Shown: in pieces, positions 18,290 to 26,711 of the stretch
Layout of the letters: every line of letters starts with the position of its first letter
How positions within the stretch are numbered: the first letter of the stretch is position 1
From: Ewingella americana
Lineage (GTDB): Bacteria; Pseudomonadota; Gammaproteobacteria; Enterobacterales; Enterobacteriaceae
Length of the DNA: 64,000 bases
Reading direction: 5' to 3'
NCBI RefSeq assembly: GCF_006438725.1
Contig: NZ_RCZD01000004.1
Coordinates: forward strand, 248,001-312,000
The notes under the pieces: model-generated
What the model was told of the DNA's origin: nothing
Databases searched by the model: none
Seen by the model: the letters and a program-made list of their open reading frames with translations, nothing else
Position numbers and translations under genes: made by a program

Positions 18290-19582
18290 ATGGGTGAACA
18301 ATTGTTACAGCAGGCAAATTTACGCTCAGGCCCTATGAAAATACTCGCAATGTCAGGACCGTTACCGCAACCACGCTACCAACGCTGTAGTGAGTGCGAT
18401 TACCTGTTTTCTATTCCCGATCTTAAAAAAACACAAACTGCGCATTGCCCGCGCTGCAATGCAAAAGTTGAAAAAGGCCGCGTTTGTTCTCTACCGCGTC
18501 TGATTATCATTGCCATCAGTATCCTTTTACTGATGCCTTTTGCCTATACCGAACCGCTGATCAGCATTCGTCTGCTGGGCACTCGCATTGATGCCAGCCT
18601 GTTTGAGGGGATCTGGCAGATGTCCAGCCAAGGCTCGCCTCTGACTGCCAGCATGGTGGCGTTTTGTACCATCGGTGCACCACTGACGCTGGCCTGTTCG
18701 ATTCTCTATCTGCATTTTGGCAGCCGCTGGGGAATGAATCTCAAGCCCGTGCTGTTGATGCTGGACCGTCTGAAAGACTGGGTGATGCTCGACATCTACC
18801 TGGTTGGCATGGCTGTTGCCAGTATTAAAGTCAAAGAGTACGCGGATATCGACGTGGGTATCGCGCTGGCGGCCTACCTGATGATGACAGTTCTGGTCAC
18901 CCTGACGTTGATTAATCTCAATATCGAACAGTTATGGGAAGAATTTTACCCACAACCACGCCCAAAGGGGATGCCTGCCTCACTTAAACTGTGCCTGTCG
19001 TGTAAATTCACAGGTCATGCTGATGAGCAAGGTCGCTGCCCACGTTGCCATGTCCCGATGACCGCACGTTACAAACATAGCCTGCAAAAGACCTGGGCGG
19101 CACTGATTGCCGCTATGGTGCTCCTGATCCCGGCTAACCTGATGCCTATATCTATCATTTACGCCAACGGGCAAAGAATGGAAGATACTATTTTCTCAGG
19201 CGTGGTATCACTGGCAACCTCCGGTAATGTGCCGATAGCCGCCATTGTTTTTATTGCCAGCGTCTTGGTGCCTTTTACCAAAGTCATCGTTATGCTGACC
19301 CTCTTGTTAAGCATTCATTTCAAAGCGATTCAGGGATTGAAAACGCGGATACGCTTACTGCGGCTGGTGACGTGGATTGGTCGCTGGTCGATGTTGGATC
19401 TGTTTGTTATTTCCCTGATGATGTCACTGGTCAACCGTGACCAGTTATTGTCATTTACGATGGGACCGGCGGGCTTCTTCTTTGGGACTGCCGTGATCCT
19501 CACAATACTTGCCGTAGAATGGCTGGATAGCCGCTTGATTTGGGATGCACATGCAACAGGAAACGCCGAATACACCGACTGA
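18290..19582 (+). CDS. letA: LetA (YebS), inner-membrane partner of the LetB lipid tunnel
   Basis: A 430-residue inner-membrane protein of the PqiA family. LetA works with LetB in lipid transport across the envelope. Each half starts with a zinc-ribbon of two CxxC pairs: CSECDYLF...CPRC (about residues 39-67) and CLSCKFTG...CPRC (about 234-256), each followed by a PqiA transmembrane bundle ([22 protein letters not shown] and [17 protein letters not shown] are the repeated hallmarks). Length agrees with E. coli LetA (427). The start is uncertain: ATG at 18290 or at 18335. The gene overlaps letB by 32 bases, so translation is probably coupled. Confidence 0.95.
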   Translation: MGEQLLQQANLRSGPMKILAMSGPLPQPRYQRCSECDYLFSIPDLKKTQTAHCPRCNAKVEKGRVCSLPRLIIIAISILLLMPFAYTEPLISIRLLGTRIDASLFEGIWQMSSQGSPLTASMVAFCTIGAPLTLACSILYLHFGSRWGMNLKPVLLMLDRLKDWVMLDIYLVGMAVASIKVKEYADIDVGIALAAYLMMTVLVTLTLINLNIEQLWEEFYPQPRPKGMPASLKLCLSCKFTGHADEQGRCPRCHVPMTARYKHSLQKTWAALIAAMVLLIPANLMPISIIYANGQRMEDTIFSGVVSLATSGNVPIAAIVFIASVLVPFTKVIVMLTLLLSIHFKAIQGLKTRIRLLRLVTWIGRWSMLDLFVISLMMSLVNRDQLLSFTMGPAGFFFGTAVILTILAVEWLDSRLIWDAHATGNAEYTD

Positions 19583-22181
19583 AGCGCGGGTTAAAAATAG
19601 ACGCCGGATCTCGCCATTCTGGTTACTGCCGTTTATTGCTTTACTGATTGCCGGTTGGCTTATCTACAGCAATTATCAGGAGCGTGGTACCACGGTTACG
19701 ATTGATTTCCAGTCAGCGGCAGGCATCGTCGCCGGACGTACGCCTGTCCGTTATCAGGGTGTGGAAGTGGGTACCGTTGAGTCGATAAGTCTTAGCAAAG
19801 ACTTGCGCACTATCATGGTCAAGGTGAGCATTAAGAGTGATCTCGCTGACTCACTGCGTGATGGCACTCAGTTCTGGCTGGTGACACCCAAAGCGTCACT
19901 CGCGGGGGTATCCGGCCTTGACGCACTGGTTGGCGGGAACTACATCGGCATGATGCCGGGCACCGGTAAAGAGAAAGATCATTTCGTTGCGCTCGATACA
20001 CAACCCAAATACCGCCTTAATACCGGCGAACTCATGATTCATCTGCATGCCCGTGATCTCGGGTCACTCAGCACCGGCTCGCTGGTTTATTATCGTAAAA
20101 TTCCGGTCGGTAAAGTCTATGACTACGATATAGAAGCTGGAAATGACGGCGTCACAATTGATGTGCTGATTGATCGTCGGTTTGCACACCTGGTAAAAGA
20201 CAGCAGCCGCTTCTGGAACGTCTCTGGCTTCAAAGGTGATTTCAGCCTGAGTGGTGCCAAAGTGGAAATGGAGAGCCTGGCAGCTCTGGTCAACGGCGCC
20301 ATTGCGCTGGATTCGCCAACTGACGGTAATATTGCCAAGCAGGAACAGTCCTACGAGCTTTACCCTGATCTGGCGCAAAGCCAGCGCGGTGTTGAGATTG
20401 ACCTCGATTTGCCAAACGGTGATGGCCTGAATGAGGGCCGCACACCGCTTATATATCAGGGCTTGCAGGTTGGCATGCTGACTAAAGTCACGTTACAGCC
20501 TGACAATAAAGTCACCGGCAAACTGACCGTTGATCCGTCAGTACTCGACATGATGCGCAGCGGAACCCGCATAGAAATGAACAGTCCGAAGATCAGCCTC
20601 AACAATGCCAAACTCAGCCAGTTGCTGACCGGCAATACGTTGGAGCTAATCCCCGGTGAAGGTCAGCCGCAAAAACACTTCGTGGTCCTCGACAGTAATC
20701 AACGACTGCTGCAAGACCCTGGCGTACTCAAGGTACAACTGATAGCCCCACAAACTTACGGTATTGATGCAGGGCAACCCGTGTTATTGCACGGCATTGT
20801 GATCGGTCAGATCTTAGACCGTAAACTGACCGACGAAGGTATTCTGTTTAACGTTGCCATCAAGCCCGAATACAAAGATCTGTTGCACAAAGACAGCAAA
20901 TTCGTGGTAAACAGCCGGGTTGACGTCAAGTTAGGCATTGACGGCATGGAAGTACTGGGCGCCAGTGCTCAGGAGTGGATCGACGGCGGCGTGCGCATTT
21001 TGCCGGGCAGCAAAGGAGCACCAATGCAGAAATATCCGCTCTTCAGTAATGCTGAAAAGGCTGCAGAAGGCATCCAGGGGGAACAACCCGGTGCCACTCT
21101 GACCCTCACCGCCAAGAGTCTGCCCGATGTTCAAACCGGTTCGGTAGTGTTGTATCGTAAATTCCAGGTTGGTCAGATTGTTAACGTCACGCCAAAAGCC
21201 AACGAATTCGATATTGACGTTTATATCCGCCCCGAATACCGCAAACTTCTGACTGATAAAAGCATCTTTTGGGCCGAAGGGGGCGCGAAGGTCCAGCTTA
21301 ACGGCAGCGGGCTGACAGTTCAGGCCTCCCCGCTTGACCGTGCGTTGAAAGGTGCGATCAGCTTTGATAACTTCGAAGGGGTATCGCTGAGTAAAGGCGT
21401 AAAACGGGTGTTGTATGACTCTGAAACCTCAGCGCGTGCCGTAGGCAGCCAGATAACCCTTAACACCTATGATGCCAGTAAACTCTCGCCGGGTATGCCA
21501 ATTCGCTACCTCGGCATCACTATCGGTCAGGTGGAATCACTGAAACTTGAATCGAAACTCAATCAGGTATCAGCCAAAGCCGTACTGTATCCCGAATACG
21601 TCGATACGTTTGCCCGTGTAGGGACACGTTTCTCGATTGTCTCACCGGAAATTTCAGCAGGTGGCGTCAGTAACCTCGATACCTTGTTACAGCCTTATAT
21701 CAACGTTGAAGCAGGTAAAGGCCCGGCCTCACGGACCTTCGATTTACAGGAATCGACCATCACAGACTCCCGGTATACCGATGGTCTGGGTATTGTGGTC
21801 GATGCCGCTGAAGTGGGGTCATTACAAATTGGTACGCCGGTGCTGTTCCGTGGAATTGAAGTCGGTACAGTAACAGGCTTCTACCTCGGCGCCATGGCGG
21901 ACCGCGTCAATGTCACCTTGCGAATCAGCAAGAAGTATCAATATTTGGTTCGTGACAATAGCGTGTTCTGGTCGGCGTCCGGCTATAACTTGCAATTCGG
22001 CCTAACGGGTGGGGTGTTTAAAAGTGGCACCTTCCAGCAATTTATTCGTGGCGGCATTGCCTTTGCCACGCCGCCAACGACGCCGGTTGCGCCGACAGCG
22101 GCTGCAGGGCGACACTTCCTGCTTAACCCTGAAGAGCCAAAAGACTGGCAGAAATGGGGAACGGCGATCCCGAAAAACTGA
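19551..22181 (+). CDS. letB: LetB (YebT), seven-MCE-domain periplasmic lipid tunnel
   Basis: An 876-residue protein anchored by one N-terminal helix ([17 protein letters not shown], about residues 22-38), followed by seven MCE (mammalian cell entry) domains that stack as hexameric rings to span the periplasm. The MCE starts recur as [81 protein letters not shown] and so on. The ATG at 19551 (MQQETP) is preferred to ATG 19545 by fit to the E. coli N-terminus and length (877). It overlaps the 3' end of letA and is followed by a UUCG terminator. Confidence 0.96.
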   Translation: MQQETPNTPTEARVKNRRRISPFWLLPFIALLIAGWLIYSNYQERGTTVTIDFQSAAGIVAGRTPVRYQGVEVGTVESISLSKDLRTIMVKVSIKSDLADSLRDGTQFWLVTPKASLAGVSGLDALVGGNYIGMMPGTGKEKDHFVALDTQPKYRLNTGELMIHLHARDLGSLSTGSLVYYRKIPVGKVYDYDIEAGNDGVTIDVLIDRRFAHLVKDSSRFWNVSGFKGDFSLSGAKVEMESLAALVNGAIALDSPTDGNIAKQEQSYELYPDLAQSQRGVEIDLDLPNGDGLNEGRTPLIYQGLQVGMLTKVTLQPDNKVTGKLTVDPSVLDMMRSGTRIEMNSPKISLNNAKLSQLLTGNTLELIPGEGQPQKHFVVLDSNQRLLQDPGVLKVQLIAPQTYGIDAGQPVLLHGIVIGQILDRKLTDEGILFNVAIKPEYKDLLHKDSKFVVNSRVDVKLGIDGMEVLGASAQEWIDGGVRILPGSKGAPMQKYPLFSNAEKAAEGIQGEQPGATLTLTAKSLPDVQTGSVVLYRKFQVGQIVNVTPKANEFDIDVYIRPEYRKLLTDKSIFWAEGGAKVQLNGSGLTVQASPLDRALKGAISFDNFEGVSLSKGVKRVLYDSETSARAVGSQITLNTYDASKLSPGMPIRYLGITIGQVESLKLESKLNQVSAKAVLYPEYVDTFARVGTRFSIVSPEISAGGVSNLDTLLQPYINVEAGKGPASRTFDLQESTITDSRYTDGLGIVVDAAEVGSLQIGTPVLFRGIEVGTVTGFYLGAMADRVNVTLRISKKYQYLVRDNSVFWSASGYNLQFGLTGGVFKSGTFQQFIRGGIAFATPPTTPVAPTAAAGRHFLLNPEEPKDWQKWGTAIPKN

Positions 22182-22200
22182 GTGCCAGCGCGTCTCACTG

Positions 22201-22225
22201 AGGCCACCTTCGGGTGGCCTTTTTA
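22201..22225 (+). terminator. intrinsic terminator of letAB
   Basis: AGGCCACC (22201-22208) and GGTGGCCT (22213-22220) form a perfect 8-base-pair stem capped by the stable tetraloop TTCG, followed by T. Confidence 0.92.
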
Positions 22226-22342
22226 TTGCTATCGACCTTGTGCTTTTTGTCTGAGCCTCTCTGCACGCGGCATATGCCGTCAGGATCATGCTAAACTCGC
22301 GTCAATTTTATTATCCGTTCACCATCGACGAGATCCCCGACT

Positions 22343-23812
22343 TTGTCCAAACATGCCCAAGCGTCAACACATACCGCTAAACTTCCTCCCGCATTTCTCA
22401 ATGCCACCCGTGAAATCATGCCTGCAGAACTGAGCATGGATGAATTTATTGCCGCGTGTAACCGCCCGCTGCGCCCCAGCCTGCGCGTCAACACACTAAA
22501 AATCAGCGTGGCCGATTTTATAACGCTGGCAGCGTCCTATCATTGGGAATTAACGCCGATTCCCTGGTGTGCGGAAGGTTTCTGGATCCGTCGTCACGAT
22601 GATGATGAAACCCGCCTGGGCAATGCCCTCGCCCACCTCGCCGGTCTGTTTTACATTCAGGAAGCCAGTTCTATGTTGCCGGTCACCGCGCTGTTCGCGC
22701 ATCAGACCGAGCCACAACTGGTGATGGACGTCGCGGCAGCCCCTGGCTCGAAAACCACTCAAATCGCCGCATTAATGAAAAATCAGGGCGGTATTGTGGC
22801 GAATGAATATTCCGCCAGCCGCGTTAAGGTGCTGCATGCCAACATCAGCCGCTGCGGCGTTACCAACACCGCGTTAACCCATTTTGATGGCCGCGTTTTT
22901 GGCGCAGCATTGCCGGAAACCTTCGATGCCATTCTGCTTGATGCTCCCTGCTCCGGCGAGGGCGTGGTCCGTAAAGACCCGGATGCAATGAGTAACTGGT
23001 CTGAAGCAAGCGTCGTCGAGATAGCAGCGACGCAGCGCGAACTGATCAACAGTGCTTTTCATGCGCTCAAGCCCGGTGGCGTACTGGTCTACTCAACCTG
23101 CACGCTGAACGCACAGGAGAATCAGCAGATTTGCCAATGGTTGCTGGATGAGTACCCTGATGCCGCAGAAGTCGAATCACTGGAAGGTTTATTTGCAGGC
23201 GCAGAAAAAACACTAACCACCGAAGGCTATTTGCATGTCTTCCCACAGGTGTATGACAGTGAAGGTTTTTTTGTGGCCAGACTGCGTAAAACAGCCCCGA
23301 TAGACCGCCTGCCAGCCCCTGGGTACAAAGTCGGCCGATTCCCTTTTTCACCTTTATCGCGCAAAGACAGTGCCGACGTCATTCTCGCGGCCAAGGCATC
23401 AGGTATTGTCTGGCCGGAGAAAACCATGACGCTGTGGCAGCGGGACAAAGAGCTGTGGCTGTTCCCTGCAGTCCTTGAGCCTTTATTTGGTAAAGTCCGT
23501 TTCTCTCGTATCGGAATGAGGCTGGCTGAGCGTTTTTCCAAAGGTTTCCGCTGGCAGCACGAAGCGGTTATCGCCCTGGCTGCAACGTCCAGTAGCAACC
23601 ATTTTCCTATTGATGACGAGCTGGCACAGGCCTGGTTTCGCGGGGTCGATATTTATCCACCACAAACCCCGGATACCGATGAGTGCACCGTCGTCTGGCA
23701 ACAGCAACCGCTGGGTTTAGCTAAGCGAATAGGCAGCAGAATAAAAAACAGTTTGCCGCGTGAACTGGTCAGGGATGGGGCTATACGCCCGCAGAATCTG
23801 ACCACTGATTGA
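22343..23812 (+). CDS. rsmF: RsmF (YebU), 16S rRNA m5C1407 methyltransferase
   Basis: A 489-residue cytoplasmic enzyme that uses S-adenosylmethionine to methylate C1407 of 16S rRNA. The RsmB/Nop motifs are clear: [15 protein letters not shown] (SAM-binding motif I), [14 protein letters not shown] (motif IV, with its release cysteine) and [12 protein letters not shown] (motif VI, nucleophile cysteine), then the C-terminal PUA-like region. Translation appears to start at the TTG at 22343; the only ATG nearby is in another frame and the next in-frame ATG (residue 26) would cut the conserved N-terminal domain. E. coli RsmF has 479 residues. Confidence 0.95.
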   Translation: MSKHAQASTHTAKLPPAFLNATREIMPAELSMDEFIAACNRPLRPSLRVNTLKISVADFITLAASYHWELTPIPWCAEGFWIRRHDDDETRLGNALAHLAGLFYIQEASSMLPVTALFAHQTEPQLVMDVAAAPGSKTTQIAALMKNQGGIVANEYSASRVKVLHANISRCGVTNTALTHFDGRVFGAALPETFDAILLDAPCSGEGVVRKDPDAMSNWSEASVVEIAATQRELINSAFHALKPGGVLVYSTCTLNAQENQQICQWLLDEYPDAAEVESLEGLFAGAEKTLTTEGYLHVFPQVYDSEGFFVARLRKTAPIDRLPAPGYKVGRFPFSPLSRKDSADVILAAKASGIVWPEKTMTLWQRDKELWLFPAVLEPLFGKVRFSRIGMRLAERFSKGFRWQHEAVIALAATSSSNHFPIDDELAQAWFRGVDIYPPQTPDTDECTVVWQQQPLGLAKRIGSRIKNSLPRELVRDGAIRPQNLTTD

Positions 23813-23847
23813 ACGTACTGCGACCAACAACAAAACATCTGATCACC

Positions 23848-23879
23848 ACCGTGAATATTTCCCGATAAATATTCACGGT
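23848..23879. repeat. perfect 13-base-pair inverted repeat after rsmF
   Basis: ACCGTGAATATTT (23848-23860) and AAATATTCACGGT (23867-23879) are exact complements around the loop CCCGAT. No T run follows on either strand, so it is not a standard terminator; it begins 35 bases after the rsmF stop codon. It could protect the rsmF 3' end, be part of a Rho-type end, or bind a regulator of the cyclase downstream. Confidence 0.7.
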
Positions 23880-24111
23880 CTGACTTTCCTGTTCGATTAC
23901 CCAACGCTGATCACAGTAATAACATTTTATGCTGCTAAATCATCATATTTCCTTATATATGCCAGCCACCTAATTTGAATTATTAGTAGGAATAATCCTA
24001 AGCAGGCATGTATTATTGCGTTCATGAATGCGATGCTGGGAAATTATTATTTCCAGATATGAAGCATATAGCCTGCTGTTGAGTAAAAGCCCTGCCAGTC
24101 GGAGAAGTATC

Positions 24112-25833
24112 ATGTCGGATGAAATTCAGTACCTATCAACGGAGGGTAACCTTCTTCGAGAAATGGCTAGCCTTCGCGATATCATCGACAACAACTCTGA
24201 CTGGATTTGGGAAGTTGACGTGGAGGGCCGCTATGTCTTTTCATCCAATAAATGCATCGAATTCCTCGGTGTCCCCCCTGAGCAGGTTCTGGGTAAAACA
24301 CCTTTCGATTTCATGCCCGCAGGTGAAGCTGAACGCGTAAGCGCTCAGTTTGCGGCTATTGCAGAGCGTCGGGTACCGTTTGGCGGACTGCTTAATCGCA
24401 ACGTCCGCGCAGATGGAAGCGAAGTTATTCTGGAAACCAGCGGTATTCCACTGTTTGGCCCCGATGGCGAATTTCGGGGCTACCGTGGCATTGACCGCAA
24501 CCTGACCAACCTCGATCAGGCCCCCGGGCAACGTCTTTTCCAGTTAGAAGCTATCTACTCCAACGCACCGGTCGGATTATGTTTTATTGACCTGCAAATG
24601 CGTTACGTCACTGTGAATGACGCCATGGCCAGTATTATTGGTTTGCAGCCTTATGAAGCGATAGGCCGCAAAGTCAGCGCATTCCTGCCCGGCCTCTCTC
24701 CCCTGCTAACCAATGCGCTAGAGTTGGCACAGCGTAACGAAGTCACACCCGACAAAGAGTTCTCACTGCCGGGCAATAACCAAATCTTCTTCGTACGCAT
24801 TAAAACGGCTTTTGATACTCAAAATCAGCTCACCGGGCTGTCAGTTGCCATGACGGATATCACCAGTCTGAAACGCATGGAACGCGCATTGCGTGAAAGT
24901 CAGGAGCACTACCGCAATATGGTTGAGCTGAATCCACAAATTCCGTGGACTGCGGATGCGAAAGGCATGCTTAATGACGTCAGTTCACGCTTTCAACGCA
25001 TAACCGGCATGACACGTCAGGATATTCTGGCAGATAAATGGATCCAGAGTATGCATACCGAGGACCGCCGCGGTGCCGTGCAGACTTGGGAGCAGTGCTT
25101 GAAAACCGGTGCGCCGCTGGATATTGAAGTACGTTTTTGCCACGTCGACCGGGGCTGGAACTGGATGCGCATTCGTGCTGCGGCCAGTTATGCGCCTGAT
25201 GGCTCAATTCAACGCTGGTATGGTACAGCGGAAGATGTGCATGAGCGCAAACTGCTGGAACTCAAACTGGTTAAAGCTAACCGCCGTCTTGAGATTCAGG
25301 CCCGTACCGACTCGCTAACAAAATTGCCTAACCGCCGTGAATTCAAAAAAGTCCTTAGCCATGAGTACATGCGTGCCAAGCGTAACCGCTCACCGCTTTC
25401 TATCGTCATGATTGATATCGACTACTTTAAACACTTCAACGACCATTATGGCCACCTGTCCGGGGATGCCTGCCTTCGTCTTGTTGCCAGAACGCTGCGC
25501 AAGTCACTCAAGCGTAATACCGATATCGTCACGCGTTTTGGTGGTGAGGAATTCGCCGCGATCCTGCCTGATACCGACCAGAAAGGTGCCTGGATAGTCG
25601 CGCGCCAAATTATGGAATCCATCGAAAGTTTGGGTATCAAGCATAGTTTCAGCGAATTTAACCGGGTCACCATCAGCCAGGGCATTGCAACCTATTCACC
25701 TGCGTTCGACCCAGAGCTTGCCGACCAGTCAGATATTGTCAGTGCTGCCGATGAAGCGCTGTATTTGTCTAAGAATCATGGCCGCAATCAGATTAATGCC
25801 ATGCCCGTCTCCGCCCGTCACAATCAGCTGTAG
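24112..25833 (+). CDS. diguanylate cyclase with three PAS domains
   Basis: A 573-residue soluble protein without signal peptide or membrane segment. Three PAS domains can be drawn (about residues 21-135, 146-262 and 272-392, the last ending in the PAC-like RWYGTAEDVHERKLLE), followed by a GGDEF domain (about 405-565). The active-site loop is GGEEF (477-481), and the RxxD product-inhibition site RNTD is present five residues before it, so it should be an active, feedback-controlled cyclase making c-di-GMP. The start at 24112 has a GGAGAA site seven bases upstream. E. coli has no gene here; it is an insertion between rsmF and yebV. The PAS ligand is unknown. Confidence 0.92.
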   Translation: MSDEIQYLSTEGNLLREMASLRDIIDNNSDWIWEVDVEGRYVFSSNKCIEFLGVPPEQVLGKTPFDFMPAGEAERVSAQFAAIAERRVPFGGLLNRNVRADGSEVILETSGIPLFGPDGEFRGYRGIDRNLTNLDQAPGQRLFQLEAIYSNAPVGLCFIDLQMRYVTVNDAMASIIGLQPYEAIGRKVSAFLPGLSPLLTNALELAQRNEVTPDKEFSLPGNNQIFFVRIKTAFDTQNQLTGLSVAMTDITSLKRMERALRESQEHYRNMVELNPQIPWTADAKGMLNDVSSRFQRITGMTRQDILADKWIQSMHTEDRRGAVQTWEQCLKTGAPLDIEVRFCHVDRGWNWMRIRAAASYAPDGSIQRWYGTAEDVHERKLLELKLVKANRRLEIQARTDSLTKLPNRREFKKVLSHEYMRAKRNRSPLSIVMIDIDYFKHFNDHYGHLSGDACLRLVARTLRKSLKRNTDIVTRFGGEEFAAILPDTDQKGAWIVARQIMESIESLGIKHSFSEFNRVTISQGIATYSPAFDPELADQSDIVSAADEALYLSKNHGRNQINAMPVSARHNQL

Positions 25834-25897
25834 GTATTGCCTGGCCCTGCCCTTACTAACCTGAAAATCAGCAACGTGCTATGAGGAGAAAATTCTT

Positions 25898-25936
25898 ATG
25901 GCACTTTCAGTGCTGTCGTCTATTCTCAGTAGATGA
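25898..25936 (+). CDS. possible 12-codon leader peptide before yebV
   Basis: ATG at 25898 opens a frame coding MALSVLSSILSR and stopping at 25936, preceded by a GAGGAGAA ribosome binding site seven bases upstream, the best such site in the region. It is 59 bases before yebV on the same strand. It could be a leader peptide or a microprotein, or the site could be chance. I know no homologue. Confidence 0.35.
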   Translation: MALSVLSSILSR

Positions 25937-25995
25937 CCCAAACTGGTCATACCTCCTCCAATGTATTCTGACTTTCACACATTAAGGTGACTCTT

Positions 25996-26238
25996 ATGGG
26001 TAAATCCGTGATTCGAATAGGTAGTTATGAAATCGATGACGCTGAGCTGTCTACTCCCGAAGCCAAAGGGGGTGACAAGGTATACATCCCTTGTAAATCT
26101 GACCCTGATTTGTGTATGCAACTTGATGCCTGGGACGATCACACCAGCGTCCCGGCTATTCTTGATGGGCGCCACTCAGTCCTTTACAAAGAAAAGTATG
26201 ACAGTCAGAAAGATGAATGGATTATGAGACTGGAGTGA
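25996..26238 (+). CDS. yebV: YebV, DUF1480 family protein
   Basis: An 80-residue small acidic cytoplasmic protein of unknown function. It is a plain match to E. coli YebV (78 residues): the central PCKSDPDLCMQLDAWD and the end HSVLYKEKYDSQKDEWIMRLE are the conserved parts. The ATG at 25996 is preferred to the GTG at 25987, since the latter lies within the AAGGTGA ribosome binding site. E. coli has it between rsmF and yebW; here a diguanylate cyclase gene precedes it and a strong hairpin follows six bases after the stop. Confidence 0.92.
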   Translation: MGKSVIRIGSYEIDDAELSTPEAKGGDKVYIPCKSDPDLCMQLDAWDDHTSVPAILDGRHSVLYKEKYDSQKDEWIMRLE

Positions 26239-26243
26239 GCACA

Positions 26244-26270
26244 CATGGCGAACAAGGTTTGTTCGCCATG
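26244..26270. repeat. perfect 12-base-pair hairpin between convergent yebV and ASCH genes
   Basis: CATGGCGAACAA (26244-26255) and TTGTTCGCCATG (26259-26270) are exact complements around GGT. No T run follows on either side. Its position between two convergent genes suggests a 3'-end structure for both, possibly a Rho-assisted or processed end. Confidence 0.7.
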
Positions 26271-26288
26271 CAGCAGATACTGTGTAGA

Positions 26289-26681
26289 TCAGAAGGTTTC
26301 GAGTAGAACAAACTTCATCAGCAGCAGGGGCATATTAGGGGAAAACATCTCGTACTCCTCAAAGAAGCGTTGATGCTCTGTACGCCAAGATGCCAAAGTT
26401 CTGTCACCTTCACCTTCTTCCCATGCGTGTTGTTCTGTGACCAAATCAAACGGGACTTGTTTAACTTCAGTAAGTTTTACTGCACATACCGGATTATTAC
26501 GGCCATCCACAATCACAAAAATTTCGCCGGGTTCGGGTTCGCCTTCGTCATCAAGATTCGCGCAGGTCGCCGTTTTAATGCCATCAATGACACGTTTAGC
26601 GACTTCATCAGCTTGCGCCTCGTTGTCTCCAAAAGACCAACGCTCTGCGGCTCTGTACTTTTGTGGGATTTGAGGGATCAT
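26289..26681 (-). CDS. ASCH domain protein
   Basis: A 130-residue cytoplasmic protein of the ASCH family (PUA-like beta-barrel). Family features are VIDGIKTATCANLDDEGEPEPGEIFVIVDGRNNPVCAVKLTEVKQVPFDLV followed by AWEEGEGDRTLASWRTEHQRFF. Some ASCH proteins are N4-acetylcytidine amidohydrolases or RNA-binding proteins; the lysine and threonine of the GIKTAT motif are kept, but the substrate cannot be told. It starts 30 bases after the WG-B stop codon on the same strand, with an AAAGGATA ribosome binding site, so it is probably the last gene of that operon. Confidence 0.85.
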   Translation of the reverse strand: MIPQIPQKYRAAERWSFGDNEAQADEVAKRVIDGIKTATCANLDDEGEPEPGEIFVIVDGRNNPVCAVKLTEVKQVPFDLVTEQHAWEEGEGDRTLASWRTEHQRFFEEYEMFSPNMPLLLMKFVLLETF

Positions 26682-26711
26682 AATTTATCCTTTTAATTAA
26701 TAGGGTTCGTG

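Noticed and set aside
26244-26270. REP/BIME element
   Set aside because: The hairpin does not carry the usual GC-rich REP consensus and no second copy is seen in this window.
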